29,863 nucleotides of DNA from Candidatus Saccharimonadota bacterium (GCA_029288335.1 JARIHJ010000053.1:1-29863), one strand, 5' to 3'; shown: positions 8,203-17,136, counted from the stretch's first letter. Notes: generated by a model from the sequence alone, not told the origin. Numbers and translations: made by a program.

Positions 8203-9023
8203 AGCCTAGTTAGGATTAGGTAAATTACAGCGATAGCCACGGCAATGATGCCGACGACCAGCGCAGACATTTGGACCATATCACGGTAGATTGCCGATTG
8301 GCTCATTGGGTTGCGGCCGACTGAAATAATGCTCGAGCGGATCATCGAGTAGACTATGCTGCTGACGACTATTATCATAATCAGAAAGATTACTGTACTG
8401 ACGATAATCGGTAGAGCGTTGACCTTTTTGCCGGCCAGGGAATTCGCGACGTTTTGCAGGGCGCTAGGGATAATGGTTTTATCGGGTTGTCTATAGAAAT
8501 AGGAGACATTGACATCGATGGGCACGGTACCGATATTAGCTGAGCCGGTGGTGCCGTTTTTGGTTTTGTAAGTCTGTTTAGTTCCACTTAAGTTCGACTG
8601 GCTAACACCGATGATTTTAACGTTCTGGGTGGCAAGCATCCCGACACCGGGAATTGGTGAAGCGGTGATTGGGCTGCCAGCCGTAACTGGGCCGTTGATG
8701 TCCGAGACCAGCACTTGCTGGACACCGTTTGTTGCGACTTGCACTTGGCTGGTTTGGCCGCTGCTAACTGACAACAGAGAATTGTCGCTAGCGATAACAA
8801 CACCGTATAGATTGCTGACGTTGTCGGTATTAGCGGCTTCAACGGCGTCAGAGGAATTCTTATCCAGACTGACTAGTGAACCGGGCGTTAAGTTGCTACT
8901 GCCGGAAAAACTTTGCGACAGGGTGGTTACGGCATACGCTGCGGCCGGCAGAGAAAGAATACCCAATGCTATGACCAAAAATATTTTTGATTTCACTAAA
9001 AAGATTTTCATTTTATAGTCCAC
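8199..9023 (-). CDS. Signal peptide + extracytoplasmic beta domain + c-like two-helix hairpin without carboxylate
   Basis: 274 residues. GTG 9023 is chosen because AGGG lies six bases upstream. Residues 6-31 form a signal peptide ending near AAAYA. Residues about 40-145 are beta-rich (LYGVVIASDNSLLSV, then VQQVLVSDINGPVTAG and ASPIPGVGMLAT), resembling a module of phage tail-spike and surface proteins. Helices lie at about 204-226 and 252-271 with GRNP at 236-239 between them. With the signal peptide removed, both hairpin ends are outside and the GRNP loop is cytosolic, the same topology as subunit c with its RQP loop. Counting 18 residues after the Pro, where E. coli has Asp61, gives V257. 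No Glu or Asp lies in helix 2. First gene of the operon, in the atpE position. Confidence 0.75.
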   Translation of the reverse strand: MDYKMKIFLVKSKIFLVIALGILSLPAAAYAVTTLSQSFSGSSNLTPGSLVSLDKNSSDAVEAANTDNVSNLYGVVIASDNSLLSVSSGQTSQVQVATNGVQQVLVSDINGPVTAGSPITASPIPGVGMLATQNVKIIGVSQSNLSGTKQTYKTKNGTTGSANIGTVPIDVNVSYFYRQPDKTIIPSALQNVANSLAGKKVNALPIIVSTVIFLIMIIVVSSIVYSMIRSSIISVGRNPMSQSAIYRDMVQMSALVVGIIAVAIAVIYLILTRL

Positions 9024-9051
9024 TTAAGACCCTATTTCACTTATGCTTTAG

Positions 9052-9060
9052 AGTATAGCA
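9052..9060 (-). promoter_or_regulatory. Extended -10 promoter (TGCTATACT) for the ATPase operon
   Basis: On the minus strand TGCTATACT lies about 30 bases before the GTG at 9023. No strong -35 is visible. It is back to back with the plus-strand promoter at 9076-9103, so the two promoters share upstream DNA. Confidence 0.6.
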
Positions 9061-9075
9061 GAAGTGGTGTATCGG

Positions 9076-9103
9076 TTGCGAAAAAGCTTGTGTTTGTTAT
9101 AAT
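9076..9103 (+). promoter_or_regulatory. Promoter for the first pilus-locus genes
   Basis: TTGCGA at 9076-9081, a 16-base spacer, and TATAAT at 9098-9103 preceded by TGT (extended -10). The leader to ATG 9155 is about 45 bases. Confidence 0.65.
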
Positions 9104-9154
9104 TCGAGTTAAGTAAAATTCGAAAGTAGATAAACACTAATCAAATCGTCGAAA

Positions 9155-9757
9155 ATGAGCGGGCAAGACAAACAACATCCTGAAGTAGTTGTCGGCAGCG
9201 GCGACCATCCGCATTCTTGGCGTAAGCCCTACTATCTGGTCGGCGGGGGCATAATCGTCCTCCTAATAATCGCTCTTGTGATCGTCAGCTTGTTGGCGAT
9301 GTCCAGTAAAAGCCCAACCACGCACCAGAACACACAACCAGTAACAGTTTGTAGCACTCCGTTAATCACACAGGCCAGTCAGGATTTGGCGGTTAACGAC
9401 ATTACTGCTACCGCTGGGATAGACCAGCAGGTTACGGCTATGAAAGGTTATAAACAAGACCCGAACTGCGTCTACATTGCGCTCAGATACGCGATTATGA
9501 CCGGGAACGATAGTGCCAGTAAGCAATATTACAACCAGCTGCTGACGCTTAAGCAGCAGAACGGCGGGAAGTTCGACTTCAGCTCAGCCTTTGGTGGGCA
9601 AATGATGAGCCTGCCTAGCCTATTAGCCGCTATAAAAGCTAACGAAGCCAACCAATCGGCTCAGGAACAGATGAGCACAGGGGCTAACGGCGATTTGCAA
9701 AAAGTTGACCAGATGTATAAGGCGGCCCCTCCTAGCGGGAGTAATAATAACCAATGA
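9155..9757 (+). CDS. Single-pass membrane protein of unknown function
   Basis: 200 residues. A polar, His-containing N-terminus of about 27 residues is followed by a transmembrane helix (about residues 28-49, YLVGGGIIVLLIIALVIVSLL). A mostly helical extracytoplasmic part follows, with two Cys residues (VTVCSTPL and DPNCVYIAL) and a Gln/Asn-rich end. I recognise no family. The last codons overlap the start of the large surface protein (ATGA at 9754-9757), so the two are probably made together, perhaps as an anchor or assembly pair. The link to pili is by position only. Confidence 0.7.
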   Translation: MSGQDKQHPEVVVGSGDHPHSWRKPYYLVGGGIIVLLIIALVIVSLLAMSSKSPTTHQNTQPVTVCSTPLITQASQDLAVNDITATAGIDQQVTAMKGYKQDPNCVYIALRYAIMTGNDSASKQYYNQLLTLKQQNGGKFDFSSAFGGQMMSLPSLLAAIKANEANQSAQEQMSTGANGDLQKVDQMYKAAPPSGSNNNQ

Positions 9758-12501
9758 TGATTGGCTATATCCGTCGCGACCTAGCTACTACTATAAGATT
9801 ACTATTGGCGACGGTTGTAGTGGTACTGGGTGTGGTAGCGCTCCGAACTATGTCCGCGAGTGCTTTATATAGTACGGCAACGATTCAGGCCAATTTAGCT
9901 AACGGCGTCTCTACGGCGTACGGATGGGACAGTGGTTGCCGAAGCGCTATCGGAGTCAGCAGAGGCTTAACTTTTAACAATGGGCTGCGGGCTAGAATCG
10001 ACCAAACCTCTCCACCAGCTTCCTATGTGCTTTCGACCTGGATTTCTGCTAAGGGTCAGCCAAACACAACCAACCCTGTTAATGTAGCTTATGGCACCAC
10101 GACCGTGCCGATGCAGTTTAACAGCGTTAACTTTTTGTGCCGTACCCTTATAGCGCCCGACCTCAGTCGCGGTTGTACCGATTTGTCAGTTTCTGCTTAC
10201 GATATATATCGCTCTGGTGGCTGGGTTACACCTACCAATGCCGCAGATGCTTATCCTAACGCTGAATGGGCCCCTAATGGAGGCTGTATGAATCCAGCCA
10301 AGACTGGGGTAGCAATTCAACTCAGTAATCTTACTGCCCAAAGTTCAGGTGGGGCACAAGGGGTCGTTTCTGGGTTTACCAATGGTTCCATACTGGATAT
10401 TGGAAGAAATAATACTTCACGCTACTGGTTCTCGAATAAAACATACTTTAACTATTACGATGCAAATGGGCTTACTCAGGACCAAACAGTTACCTTTAAA
10501 GCTGATTACAAAAATATCTCAACCTATTACGGGTCGACTTATATTTGCTCTGGTGTCACAGTGTCGGGCCCCCATTCATTTGGGAGTTGTCCAATCAAAC
10601 ACACCACCTTTACTATTTATATACACGTGGGGCCGCCGCCTTGTCCGGCGGGTGAAACTGGCACGCCGCCAAACTGCAAAAAGCCCAGTGTGTGCCCAGG
10701 TGATCCTAATATTCAGGCCAACGCGCTAGTAACAGTGCCAACGCCGTACAATACCCCCGATCCACAAACCGCACCCACCGGCACGACAACGACGCAGGGA
10801 GCCACCTACACTCAGGATATACCAGTGAAAAATGGTAATTTCACAGTCGCCGATACAAGCACTGGTGGCACACCGGTGTCGCCAGCTAGCCTCAATCTCC
10901 AGGTGGCAGCCGATCAACAGTCGGCCATAGTTGACTATACAATCTTTACTAAGACTTATCCGTACGACCACAACCAGGCGTCTGTAAGTTACTACACATA
11001 CTATCGAACCCAAACCTGGAAAGCGACTAAATCCAATGGTAATGGAACTTACAGCTATGTACAGGCAGGCGGACTGAGCGGCCAAACGCAGAACTACAAC
11101 ACGGCGGTGGGGTACACGATGAGCCCTTGCTACAAGCGCAGCTTTACGGCCAGCTGGGACCCTCAGCCGACTAGTGGTACGCTGGATAACGCCGAGGATC
11201 CGACTAGTGCTAATTTCACTGGTAACACTGTCAATGTACACTTTTACGGCCCGGTTGACCCCAAGAACTTGCGGTTGCCATCCGTAGTTACACTGACTTA
11301 CAGTGGCAGCGGGCCCTATGGGAGTTGTAACGGTGGCACGCTTACAATTACGTCTCCGAATAATTCAGCGAGTGATAATACGGGCAGTTTCAATTTATCC
11401 TGCCCGGTTTCGGCGCCGCCATTGGAGGTTGGCCAGCAAGTTTGCATAAATATGACGGTTACTCCCCAGGCAGGTGACGTCGACGATGCCGGCAATATGT
11501 CAAACACCTCTGGATCACTAACGGCTAATCCTTGCACTAATGCTCTGATCGATGAACCGTATACGCACTTTTTTGGTGAGGATGTATCTACGGGCGGAGA
11601 TTTCGCTAATGGCAATGATCTGTGCGCCGGCGAGAATCCAACTCAAGGGGGGCAAATCCTGACCTGGCTGGAAGACGCGGCCCGTGGTTCGGGCGCTCAG
11701 TTTGCGGCAATCTCCGGTGGAAATAGGGGCTCGGTTAACCAATTTTCTACTGCCAATTTGCGTGGTGCCAATCCGATTGCGCCGAACGGCTTGCTATTGC
11801 CAAACAACCCGCCAAACGGTAGTTTGGGCACTAGTGCGTGCATACCAGACTATTACGGCAGCAGGCCGAACTCACTTACTGCGTGGCCCGGTACACCGGC
11901 TGCCGGCCAGACCAAAGCTTATATACTGAACGGCAACACCTTAGGGGGCTTTAGCGTCCCACTCGGCACTAGCGTGGCTATCTATGCCAGCGGCAGTGTG
12001 ACCGTTACAGGCAATATTACCTATGCCGGTGCCGGCGGCGGCTGGACGGTTAACGGCAACCAAAGTAACGTCCCGTCACTATTCGTCATAGCTAAGGGCA
12101 ACATCAGTGCCGCACCGAATGTTACCGAACTTGATGGTACTTATGTAGCCCAGGGTGGCACCTTTGATAGCTGTAGCACGCACGACTACACCAGCTGCAA
12201 TAGCCAGCTCGTGGTTTATGGCTCGGTCATAGCCAAGCAGTTAAACTTGTTCCGAACCTATTCCTCGCTGCGTGACTCCAAGCCCGGAGAATACCCTAAT
12301 CCACTGGGTAATACAGGTAACTGTGATGTAGGTGACAACGGTAATCCGACCGGCCCTGGGGGCGCGCGCCCAACTAATTACGACTGTGCGGCCGAAATTT
12401 TCATCTTTAGCCCGGAGACATACTTGCCGCGGCCGGCCATACCACCGTTCAGTAATTCTCAACAATACGATGCCATTTTCAGCCTCTCACCGGTATTGTA
12501 A
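9754..12501 (+). CDS. Very large secreted or anchored surface protein upstream of the pilus operon
   Basis: 915 residues. A basic start and a hydrophobic segment (about 14-32) give a signal or anchor helix. Two Cys-containing beta regions are joined by a Pro/Thr-rich linker near residues 293-335. The C-terminal part, from about 739, has short beta-repeats (SVTVTGNITYAG), then VPSLFVIAKGNI, LDGTYVAQGG and LVVYGSVIAKQLNLFRT, and ends with AAEIFIFSPETYLPRP. I associate this last module with pilus-adjacent proteins in Patescibacteria. It overlaps the preceding gene by four bases. A role at the pilus tip or in adhesion is plausible but inferred. Confidence 0.75.
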   Translation: MMIGYIRRDLATTIRLLLATVVVVLGVVALRTMSASALYSTATIQANLANGVSTAYGWDSGCRSAIGVSRGLTFNNGLRARIDQTSPPASYVLSTWISAKGQPNTTNPVNVAYGTTTVPMQFNSVNFLCRTLIAPDLSRGCTDLSVSAYDIYRSGGWVTPTNAADAYPNAEWAPNGGCMNPAKTGVAIQLSNLTAQSSGGAQGVVSGFTNGSILDIGRNNTSRYWFSNKTYFNYYDANGLTQDQTVTFKADYKNISTYYGSTYICSGVTVSGPHSFGSCPIKHTTFTIYIHVGPPPCPAGETGTPPNCKKPSVCPGDPNIQANALVTVPTPYNTPDPQTAPTGTTTTQGATYTQDIPVKNGNFTVADTSTGGTPVSPASLNLQVAADQQSAIVDYTIFTKTYPYDHNQASVSYYTYYRTQTWKATKSNGNGTYSYVQAGGLSGQTQNYNTAVGYTMSPCYKRSFTASWDPQPTSGTLDNAEDPTSANFTGNTVNVHFYGPVDPKNLRLPSVVTLTYSGSGPYGSCNGGTLTITSPNNSASDNTGSFNLSCPVSAPPLEVGQQVCINMTVTPQAGDVDDAGNMSNTSGSLTANPCTNALIDEPYTHFFGEDVSTGGDFANGNDLCAGENPTQGGQILTWLEDAARGSGAQFAAISGGNRGSVNQFSTANLRGANPIAPNGLLLPNNPPNGSLGTSACIPDYYGSRPNSLTAWPGTPAAGQTKAYILNGNTLGGFSVPLGTSVAIYASGSVTVTGNITYAGAGGGWTVNGNQSNVPSLFVIAKGNISAAPNVTELDGTYVAQGGTFDSCSTHDYTSCNSQLVVYGSVIAKQLNLFRTYSSLRDSKPGEYPNPLGNTGNCDVGDNGNPTGPGGARPTNYDCAAEIFIFSPETYLPRPAIPPFSNSQQYDAIFSLSPVL

Positions 12502-12615
12502 AATTTTTACCGGTTATGTATAAATATGTATGGAGTTATCTAAATAAAAATTTTAAGCGGTGGGACAGATGCTAAAGACACAAACCACAAAAAATAGTTG
12601 TTATCGGAGTGGGCA

Positions 12616-13656
12616 ATGAGCCTGCTCTCCGGTGTCTCGAATTTCTTCGGTCTCGATCTAGGGACGGAAGCGATCCGGGTGGTTGAATTGCGTGGTAATG
12701 CTCCGACCAAAACTCTCGTTAAGTATGCCTACGTACCGGTTGATAGCCGGGCTTCGAGAAGTGATTCCAGAGCTGACCAGCAGAAGCTGTTGCAGGCCTT
12801 GAAGAGTTTGTTATCGCAGGCCAGGCTATCTACCCAAAATGTAGCCGTCAACTTACCGTCTGATCGGGTATTTACTACTGTAACTGAGTTTGATCGACTG
12901 AACCCTAGTGAGCTTCATAGAGCTTTGCAGCTCCAGGCTGACTCACTTATCCCGACTCCAGTAGCCGAATCCAAAATCGACTGGGCGGTGATTGGTGATT
13001 CGCCGACCGATAAGACTAAAGTCGAGGTGCTACTCTCTAGTGTAGCCAATAACTTTGTTGAGCAGAGGCTGGATATGCTCGAGTCGATCGGGCTGAACGT
13101 AATTGCTTTTGAACCCAGTAACCTAGCATTAGCCCGAGCGCTGGTGCCAACTGGTGCCAATCTGCCTCACTTGGTGTTGGATATCGGCAGTGCTACGACG
13201 GACTTGGTGATTATTGCCAATGAGGCGCCCCATTTGACCAGGGCGATTCCTATCGGTACAGATAGCGTTATCCGGGCGGCTGCACAGAATTTGAATGTGG
13301 ACGACAAACAGGCGCAGCAATTAGTCTTTAAGTTTGGCCTGAGCCAGCAAAAGTTGGAAGGTCAGGTCTTTCAGGCGATTAAGCCGACAGTCGACAACTT
13401 GGTCAGCGAAGTAGATAAGTCATTGAAATTCTTTGCCCAGCGCTATCCGGATTCAAAGATTGATCGTCTGATAGTCGCTGGTGCCGCTGCCAGCATCCCT
13501 GAATTCCCGTTATACCTAGCTAAACAGTTCAATTTGAACACCGAAATCGGCAATGCTTGGCGCAATGTCAGCTATGCTCCAGAGCGCCAAAATGAGTTGT
13601 TATCGGTGTCAAACCAATTTAGTGTCGCGGTTGGTCTAGCTGAGAGGAAACAGTGA
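12616..13656 (+). CDS. pilM: Type IV pilus actin-like protein PilM
   Basis: About 346 residues from ATG 12616, chosen over TTG 12598 because GGAG lies six bases before it. Actin-fold motifs are visible: FGLDLGTEAIRVVEL at the N-terminus (phosphate 1), LVLDIGSATTDLVI in the middle (phosphate 2) and LIVAGAAASIPEF near the end (adenosine). PilM is the cytoplasmic platform that binds the N-terminus of PilN and links the pilus machine to its ATPases. The stop overlaps the pilN start (TGATG), and pilN, pilO, a small protein, pilB, pilT and pilC follow. Confidence 0.93.
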   Translation: MSLLSGVSNFFGLDLGTEAIRVVELRGNAPTKTLVKYAYVPVDSRASRSDSRADQQKLLQALKSLLSQARLSTQNVAVNLPSDRVFTTVTEFDRLNPSELHRALQLQADSLIPTPVAESKIDWAVIGDSPTDKTKVEVLLSSVANNFVEQRLDMLESIGLNVIAFEPSNLALARALVPTGANLPHLVLDIGSATTDLVIIANEAPHLTRAIPIGTDSVIRAAAQNLNVDDKQAQQLVFKFGLSQQKLEGQVFQAIKPTVDNLVSEVDKSLKFFAQRYPDSKIDRLIVAGAAASIPEFPLYLAKQFNLNTEIGNAWRNVSYAPERQNELLSVSNQFSVAVGLAERKQ

Positions 13657-14339
13657 TGGCGGTGCAATTTAACTTACTACCTGATGTCAAATATCAGTAC
13701 CTGAGAGCTAAACAGCTGCAGCGCTTGGCGGTGTCGGGCGCATCTATAGCCGTGGCCGTCTGTGTGGTGGTAATAATTTTGTTGGTTCTGTGGGTTGACG
13801 TGTGGCAAAAGCACACTATCAGCTCGACCACCGATAATATTAGGACCGCCGCCGCCAAGATCGAGTCGATCAATGGCTTGGACAAGATAATTACCGTCCA
13901 GAGCCAGCTAGACAGTCTGCCGAGCCTATACGCGCAGGATCCGCAGGTTTCCAGAATCTTCGGCTACATTACGCAGTTGACGCCGCCAAACGTGACAATA
14001 GGGGATTTACAGCTTGATTTTACCCAGGACACAATGGAAATTAGGGGATCGGCTCCGGGCCTTGACGATGTTAATGCCTACACAGACAGCCTGAAGAGTG
14101 CGACCTATAACGACAAAACCAGCGGTGCTACTGGCGTCCAAGCCTTTACAAGCGTGGTGCTGAGCTCCTTTAGCCGCGACGACAAGGGCGCGACCTATAC
14201 CATTGATATGAACTTCGACCCCTTGCTATTCCAGGCATCTGAAAACATCACCCTATACGTACCGCAAAAGACCAACTTACCGCAAGTGCCAGGCTTAAAT
14301 GGCAGTATTTTCAAGGCATTACCTAAGGGGGGGCAATAG
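13656..14339 (+). CDS. pilN: Type IV pilus assembly protein PilN
   Basis: 227 residues. The N-terminal FNLLPDVK is the PilM-binding motif (family form INLLP). A transmembrane helix lies at about residues 27-49, then a coiled coil, and a ferredoxin-like periplasm-side domain. ATG 13656 is preferred over the GTG at 13653; AGAGGA lies upstream. PilN pairs with PilO across the membrane. The C-terminus has an extra Pro-containing tail (NLPQVPGLNGS). Confidence 0.88.
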   Translation: MAVQFNLLPDVKYQYLRAKQLQRLAVSGASIAVAVCVVVIILLVLWVDVWQKHTISSTTDNIRTAAAKIESINGLDKIITVQSQLDSLPSLYAQDPQVSRIFGYITQLTPPNVTIGDLQLDFTQDTMEIRGSAPGLDDVNAYTDSLKSATYNDKTSGATGVQAFTSVVLSSFSRDDKGATYTIDMNFDPLLFQASENITLYVPQKTNLPQVPGLNGSIFKALPKGGQ

Positions 14340-14341
14340 TT

Positions 14342-15043
14342 ATGGCTACAATCTCTGGCCTTAAATCCCAAGCCGCCAACATTCAGATTGGCAAGCATCT
14401 GCAACTATCACGCGCGCAGACAGTGACTTTTTCGTCAATTGCGATAGCTGTGTTCGTAGTAGTGTTCACAATATTTGCGGCTAAATCACTGATTAGCGAG
14501 GGTAGTTTCCAGCACCAAGTGATCAATGCCAAACACGCCGCGCTAAACCAGCTCCAGGTGAACCAGACGAATGTTTCTAAGCTGGCCAACGCTTACAAGG
14601 CATTTATAAGCACTCCGCAGAATATGCTGGGAGGTTCGCCTACTGGCACGGGGCCGCAAGATGGCTCTAACGCCCAGCTAGTCTTGCAAGCATTGCCGTC
14701 AAAATATGACTTTCCCGCACTGACATCCAGCATCGAGAAGCTAATCACTGGCCAAAATATGACCATTCAGTCGATTAGCGGTTCCGACGATCAGGTAAAC
14801 CAGCAGAGCAACAATACTAGCGCCTCGCCGCAACCGGTAGCGATGCCATTTTCGGCTACCGCTGAAGGCAATTACGCCCAGGCGCAAGCGCTGATTGGCC
14901 AATTTCAACACTCAATTAGACCGTTTCAGATTATGACTCTGGAATTCCAGGGTGATCAAAGTGATATGACGGTCTCGATTACCGCCCAGACCTATTATCA
15001 ACCGGGTAAGAATTTTGCAGTGGGGCATAAGGAAATCAAATGA
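14342..15043 (+). CDS. pilO: Type IV pilus assembly protein PilO-like
   Basis: 233 residues. A cytoplasmic N-terminus of about 28 residues precedes a transmembrane helix (about 29-49, TFSSIAIAVFVVVFTIFAA), a short coiled coil, a Gly/Asn-rich loop, and a C-terminal alpha/beta domain (AEGNYAQAQALIGQFQ, then ITAQTYYQP). The PilO call rests on this architecture and on the position after pilN. A run of G precedes the ATG by nine bases. Confidence 0.83.
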   Translation: MATISGLKSQAANIQIGKHLQLSRAQTVTFSSIAIAVFVVVFTIFAAKSLISEGSFQHQVINAKHAALNQLQVNQTNVSKLANAYKAFISTPQNMLGGSPTGTGPQDGSNAQLVLQALPSKYDFPALTSSIEKLITGQNMTIQSISGSDDQVNQQSNNTSASPQPVAMPFSATAEGNYAQAQALIGQFQHSIRPFQIMTLEFQGDQSDMTVSITAQTYYQPGKNFAVGHKEIK

Positions 15044-15309
15044 AACGAAAAGATTTAGCCTTGCTCGCCGGAATATTGATTCTTAGTATCCTTATATCGT
15101 TAGTGATATCAAACTTAATTTTTGGCGGTAGTGGCTCTCGCCAGCAGCAGGTAGAAGTAGTCAGCCCGATCTCGGCTCAGTTCCCAGTTGATCAGGTTAG
15201 TGGTCCAGACAAACAATTCAACAGCAATGCCGTCAATCCAGCTCAGCTGATTCAGATCGGCCAGCCCAATGACAATCCTTTCAATGGTAATGCCAATAGT
15301 CCAAGCTAG
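15040..15309 (+). CDS. Small single-pass membrane protein in the pilus operon
   Basis: 89 residues: MKRKD, then a transmembrane helix (about 6-28), then a short Gln/Asn/Pro-rich extracytoplasmic tail with no Cys. It overlaps pilO by four bases (ATGA) and has AAGGAAA upstream. It sits where pilP lies in Gram-negative operons but has no lipobox and no secretin-binding domain, as expected without an outer membrane. It may support the PilN/PilO pair. No family was recognised. Confidence 0.75.
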   Translation: MKRKDLALLAGILILSILISLVISNLIFGGSGSRQQQVEVVSPISAQFPVDQVSGPDKQFNSNAVNPAQLIQIGQPNDNPFNGNANSPS

Positions 15310-15321
15310 GAGCTTCTCAAG

Positions 15322-17136
15322 GTGAGTGTACTCTCTGCTAACTCCCAGCGGGCGATTGAGGATCAGTTGGTTAGTTCGGGAATTATATCCGATAGTCAGA
15401 TGGCTGAATATAAAAGCGCCGCCGCCGCAGCCAAACAGCCTCTGTTGGCGTTCTTGGTAGCCGAGAAGCACATTAGCGACGAAGACCTGACCAAGGCTTC
15501 AGCGCACGTTAATGGCGTACCTTACGTTAACCTGTCAAATGTTTTTATTGACCATAAGGTTCTAGAACTTCTTCCAGAGGACGCAGCCAATCGCTATATG
15601 GCTGTACCACTTGGTGAGATGAAAGGTAGATTGGTCGTAGCGATGTTGGACGCCGACAACGTCCAGGCGGTCGACTTTCTGGCGACCAAGCTAGGTCGGC
15701 CACTAAAAGTCTACGCCGCTAGCGAATCTGGTATTAGGAGCGTACTAGCCCAATATAAGACCAAAATCGCCGCTAGCGAGATGGCAGAGCTTAAAAGTTT
15801 AGCTGAAGCTCAGAACCAGGCGGAAGCTACTGCCGAGCCAGCCCACAAGGCCAAATCTGCCAGGGTCAAGGCCGATGACATCCAGACTATTGTTCAGGAT
15901 TCACCTGTCTCCAAGGTGCTAACCACTATCTTGGAATTTGCCGCCAATAATCACGCCAGCGATATTCATATCGAACCCGCTGAAACCGAGCTCAAGATTC
16001 GTTGCCGCGTTGATGGGGTTTTACGCGAGATTATGACGTTGCCGAAGGAAATCGAGCCGGCCTTAATTTCCCGGGTAAAAATTTTAGCGACGCTCAAAAT
16101 CGATGAACATCGCGTGCCGCAGGACGGTGAATTCACCGTCAAGGTCGGCGATAACGCGATCGACTTGCGTATCGCTATTTCGCCGGTTATCTGGGGTGAG
16201 CAGGTCGTTATCCGTTTGCTCGACAAGTCTGGCACATCCCTGAGGCTGGAAGATATGGGTTATAAGGGCCGTGCCCTCCGGACGATACGTGATGGCATCA
16301 AACAGTCTAGCGGTATGATCTTGACCAGCGGTCCGACGGGTTCAGGTAAGTCGACGTCGATGTACGCTCTCCTTCAGGAGGTTAAAAGTGACACCGTCAA
16401 CATTGTCACCCTGGAAGACCCGGTTGAGTACAAAATGGACGGAATTAATCAGATTCAGGTCAATAGCGCGGTTGGCCTGACGTTTGCCAATGGCCTGCGC
16501 TCAATTTTGCGCCAGGACCCAGACATCATTATGGTCGGCGAAATTCGCGACAAGGAGACTGCCGATCTGGCGGTGCAGGCTAGCTTAACCGGCCACTTGG
16601 TATTTAGCACGCTCCACACCAACAGCGCAGCTGGCATTTTGCCACGCTTGCTCGATATGGGCATTGAGCCGTTTTTGATTGCTAGCACGGTACATACTGT
16701 CATCGGTCAGCGGCTAGTCCGCCGGATCAGTAGCAAAAAAGAAGACTACCAGTCAGACGTTGCCGAAACGGCAGCAATCAAGGAAACGATTGGCGCTTAT
16801 TTGCCGAAGTCGGACGAGGACAAGCAGAAAGTTGGCGAAGACCTAGGTTTCGAAAACTTGCCTCTAGCCGACCAAAATGCTTATACTTTAGCTAAGGGCA
16901 TTGACGCGCCCGACGCTCCAGGTGGCTACAAAGGCCGGATGGGCGTCTATGAGGTCTTTAACGTCAGCCAAAAAATACAAGAATTAATCTTAAAACGAGC
17001 AACATCCAGTGAAATACAAAAAGTCGCCAGCTCAGAGGGAATGCTAACAATGCGCCAAGATGGCTATCTGAAAGCTTTGAGTGGTATGACCACTTTACAA
17101 GAAGTTAACAGAGTTGCATCCGAGGGGGCCGCTTAA
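15322..17136 (+). CDS. pilB: Pilus extension ATPase PilB
   Basis: 604 residues from GTG 15322, with AGGAG nine bases before. An N-terminal MshEN-type domain spans about residues 10-150 (ISDSQMAEYKSAA and LPEDAANRYMAVPLG). The GspE/PilB core has Walker A GPTGSGKST at 337-345, the Asp box LEDPVEYKMDGINQIQVN, Walker B-like DPDIIMVGEIRD with E407, and the His box TGHLVFSTLHTNSA. The tetracysteine zinc site usual after QRLVRRI is absent; the segment there is Ser/Lys/Glu-rich. PilB powers pilin polymerisation through PilC. Confidence 0.95.
   Translation: MSVLSANSQRAIEDQLVSSGIISDSQMAEYKSAAAAAKQPLLAFLVAEKHISDEDLTKASAHVNGVPYVNLSNVFIDHKVLELLPEDAANRYMAVPLGEMKGRLVVAMLDADNVQAVDFLATKLGRPLKVYAASESGIRSVLAQYKTKIAASEMAELKSLAEAQNQAEATAEPAHKAKSARVKADDIQTIVQDSPVSKVLTTILEFAANNHASDIHIEPAETELKIRCRVDGVLREIMTLPKEIEPALISRVKILATLKIDEHRVPQDGEFTVKVGDNAIDLRIAISPVIWGEQVVIRLLDKSGTSLRLEDMGYKGRALRTIRDGIKQSSGMILTSGPTGSGKSTSMYALLQEVKSDTVNIVTLEDPVEYKMDGINQIQVNSAVGLTFANGLRSILRQDPDIIMVGEIRDKETADLAVQASLTGHLVFSTLHTNSAAGILPRLLDMGIEPFLIASTVHTVIGQRLVRRISSKKEDYQSDVAETAAIKETIGAYLPKSDEDKQKVGEDLGFENLPLADQNAYTLAKGIDAPDAPGGYKGRMGVYEVFNVSQKIQELILKRATSSEIQKVASSEGMLTMRQDGYLKALSGMTTLQEVNRVASEGAA

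Noticed and set aside
12489..12514. Inverted repeat ACCGGTA/TACCGGT around the stop of the 915-residue protein
   Set aside because: The stem is seven bases with a long loop and no T-run after it. It may be a weak terminator but the evidence is insufficient.
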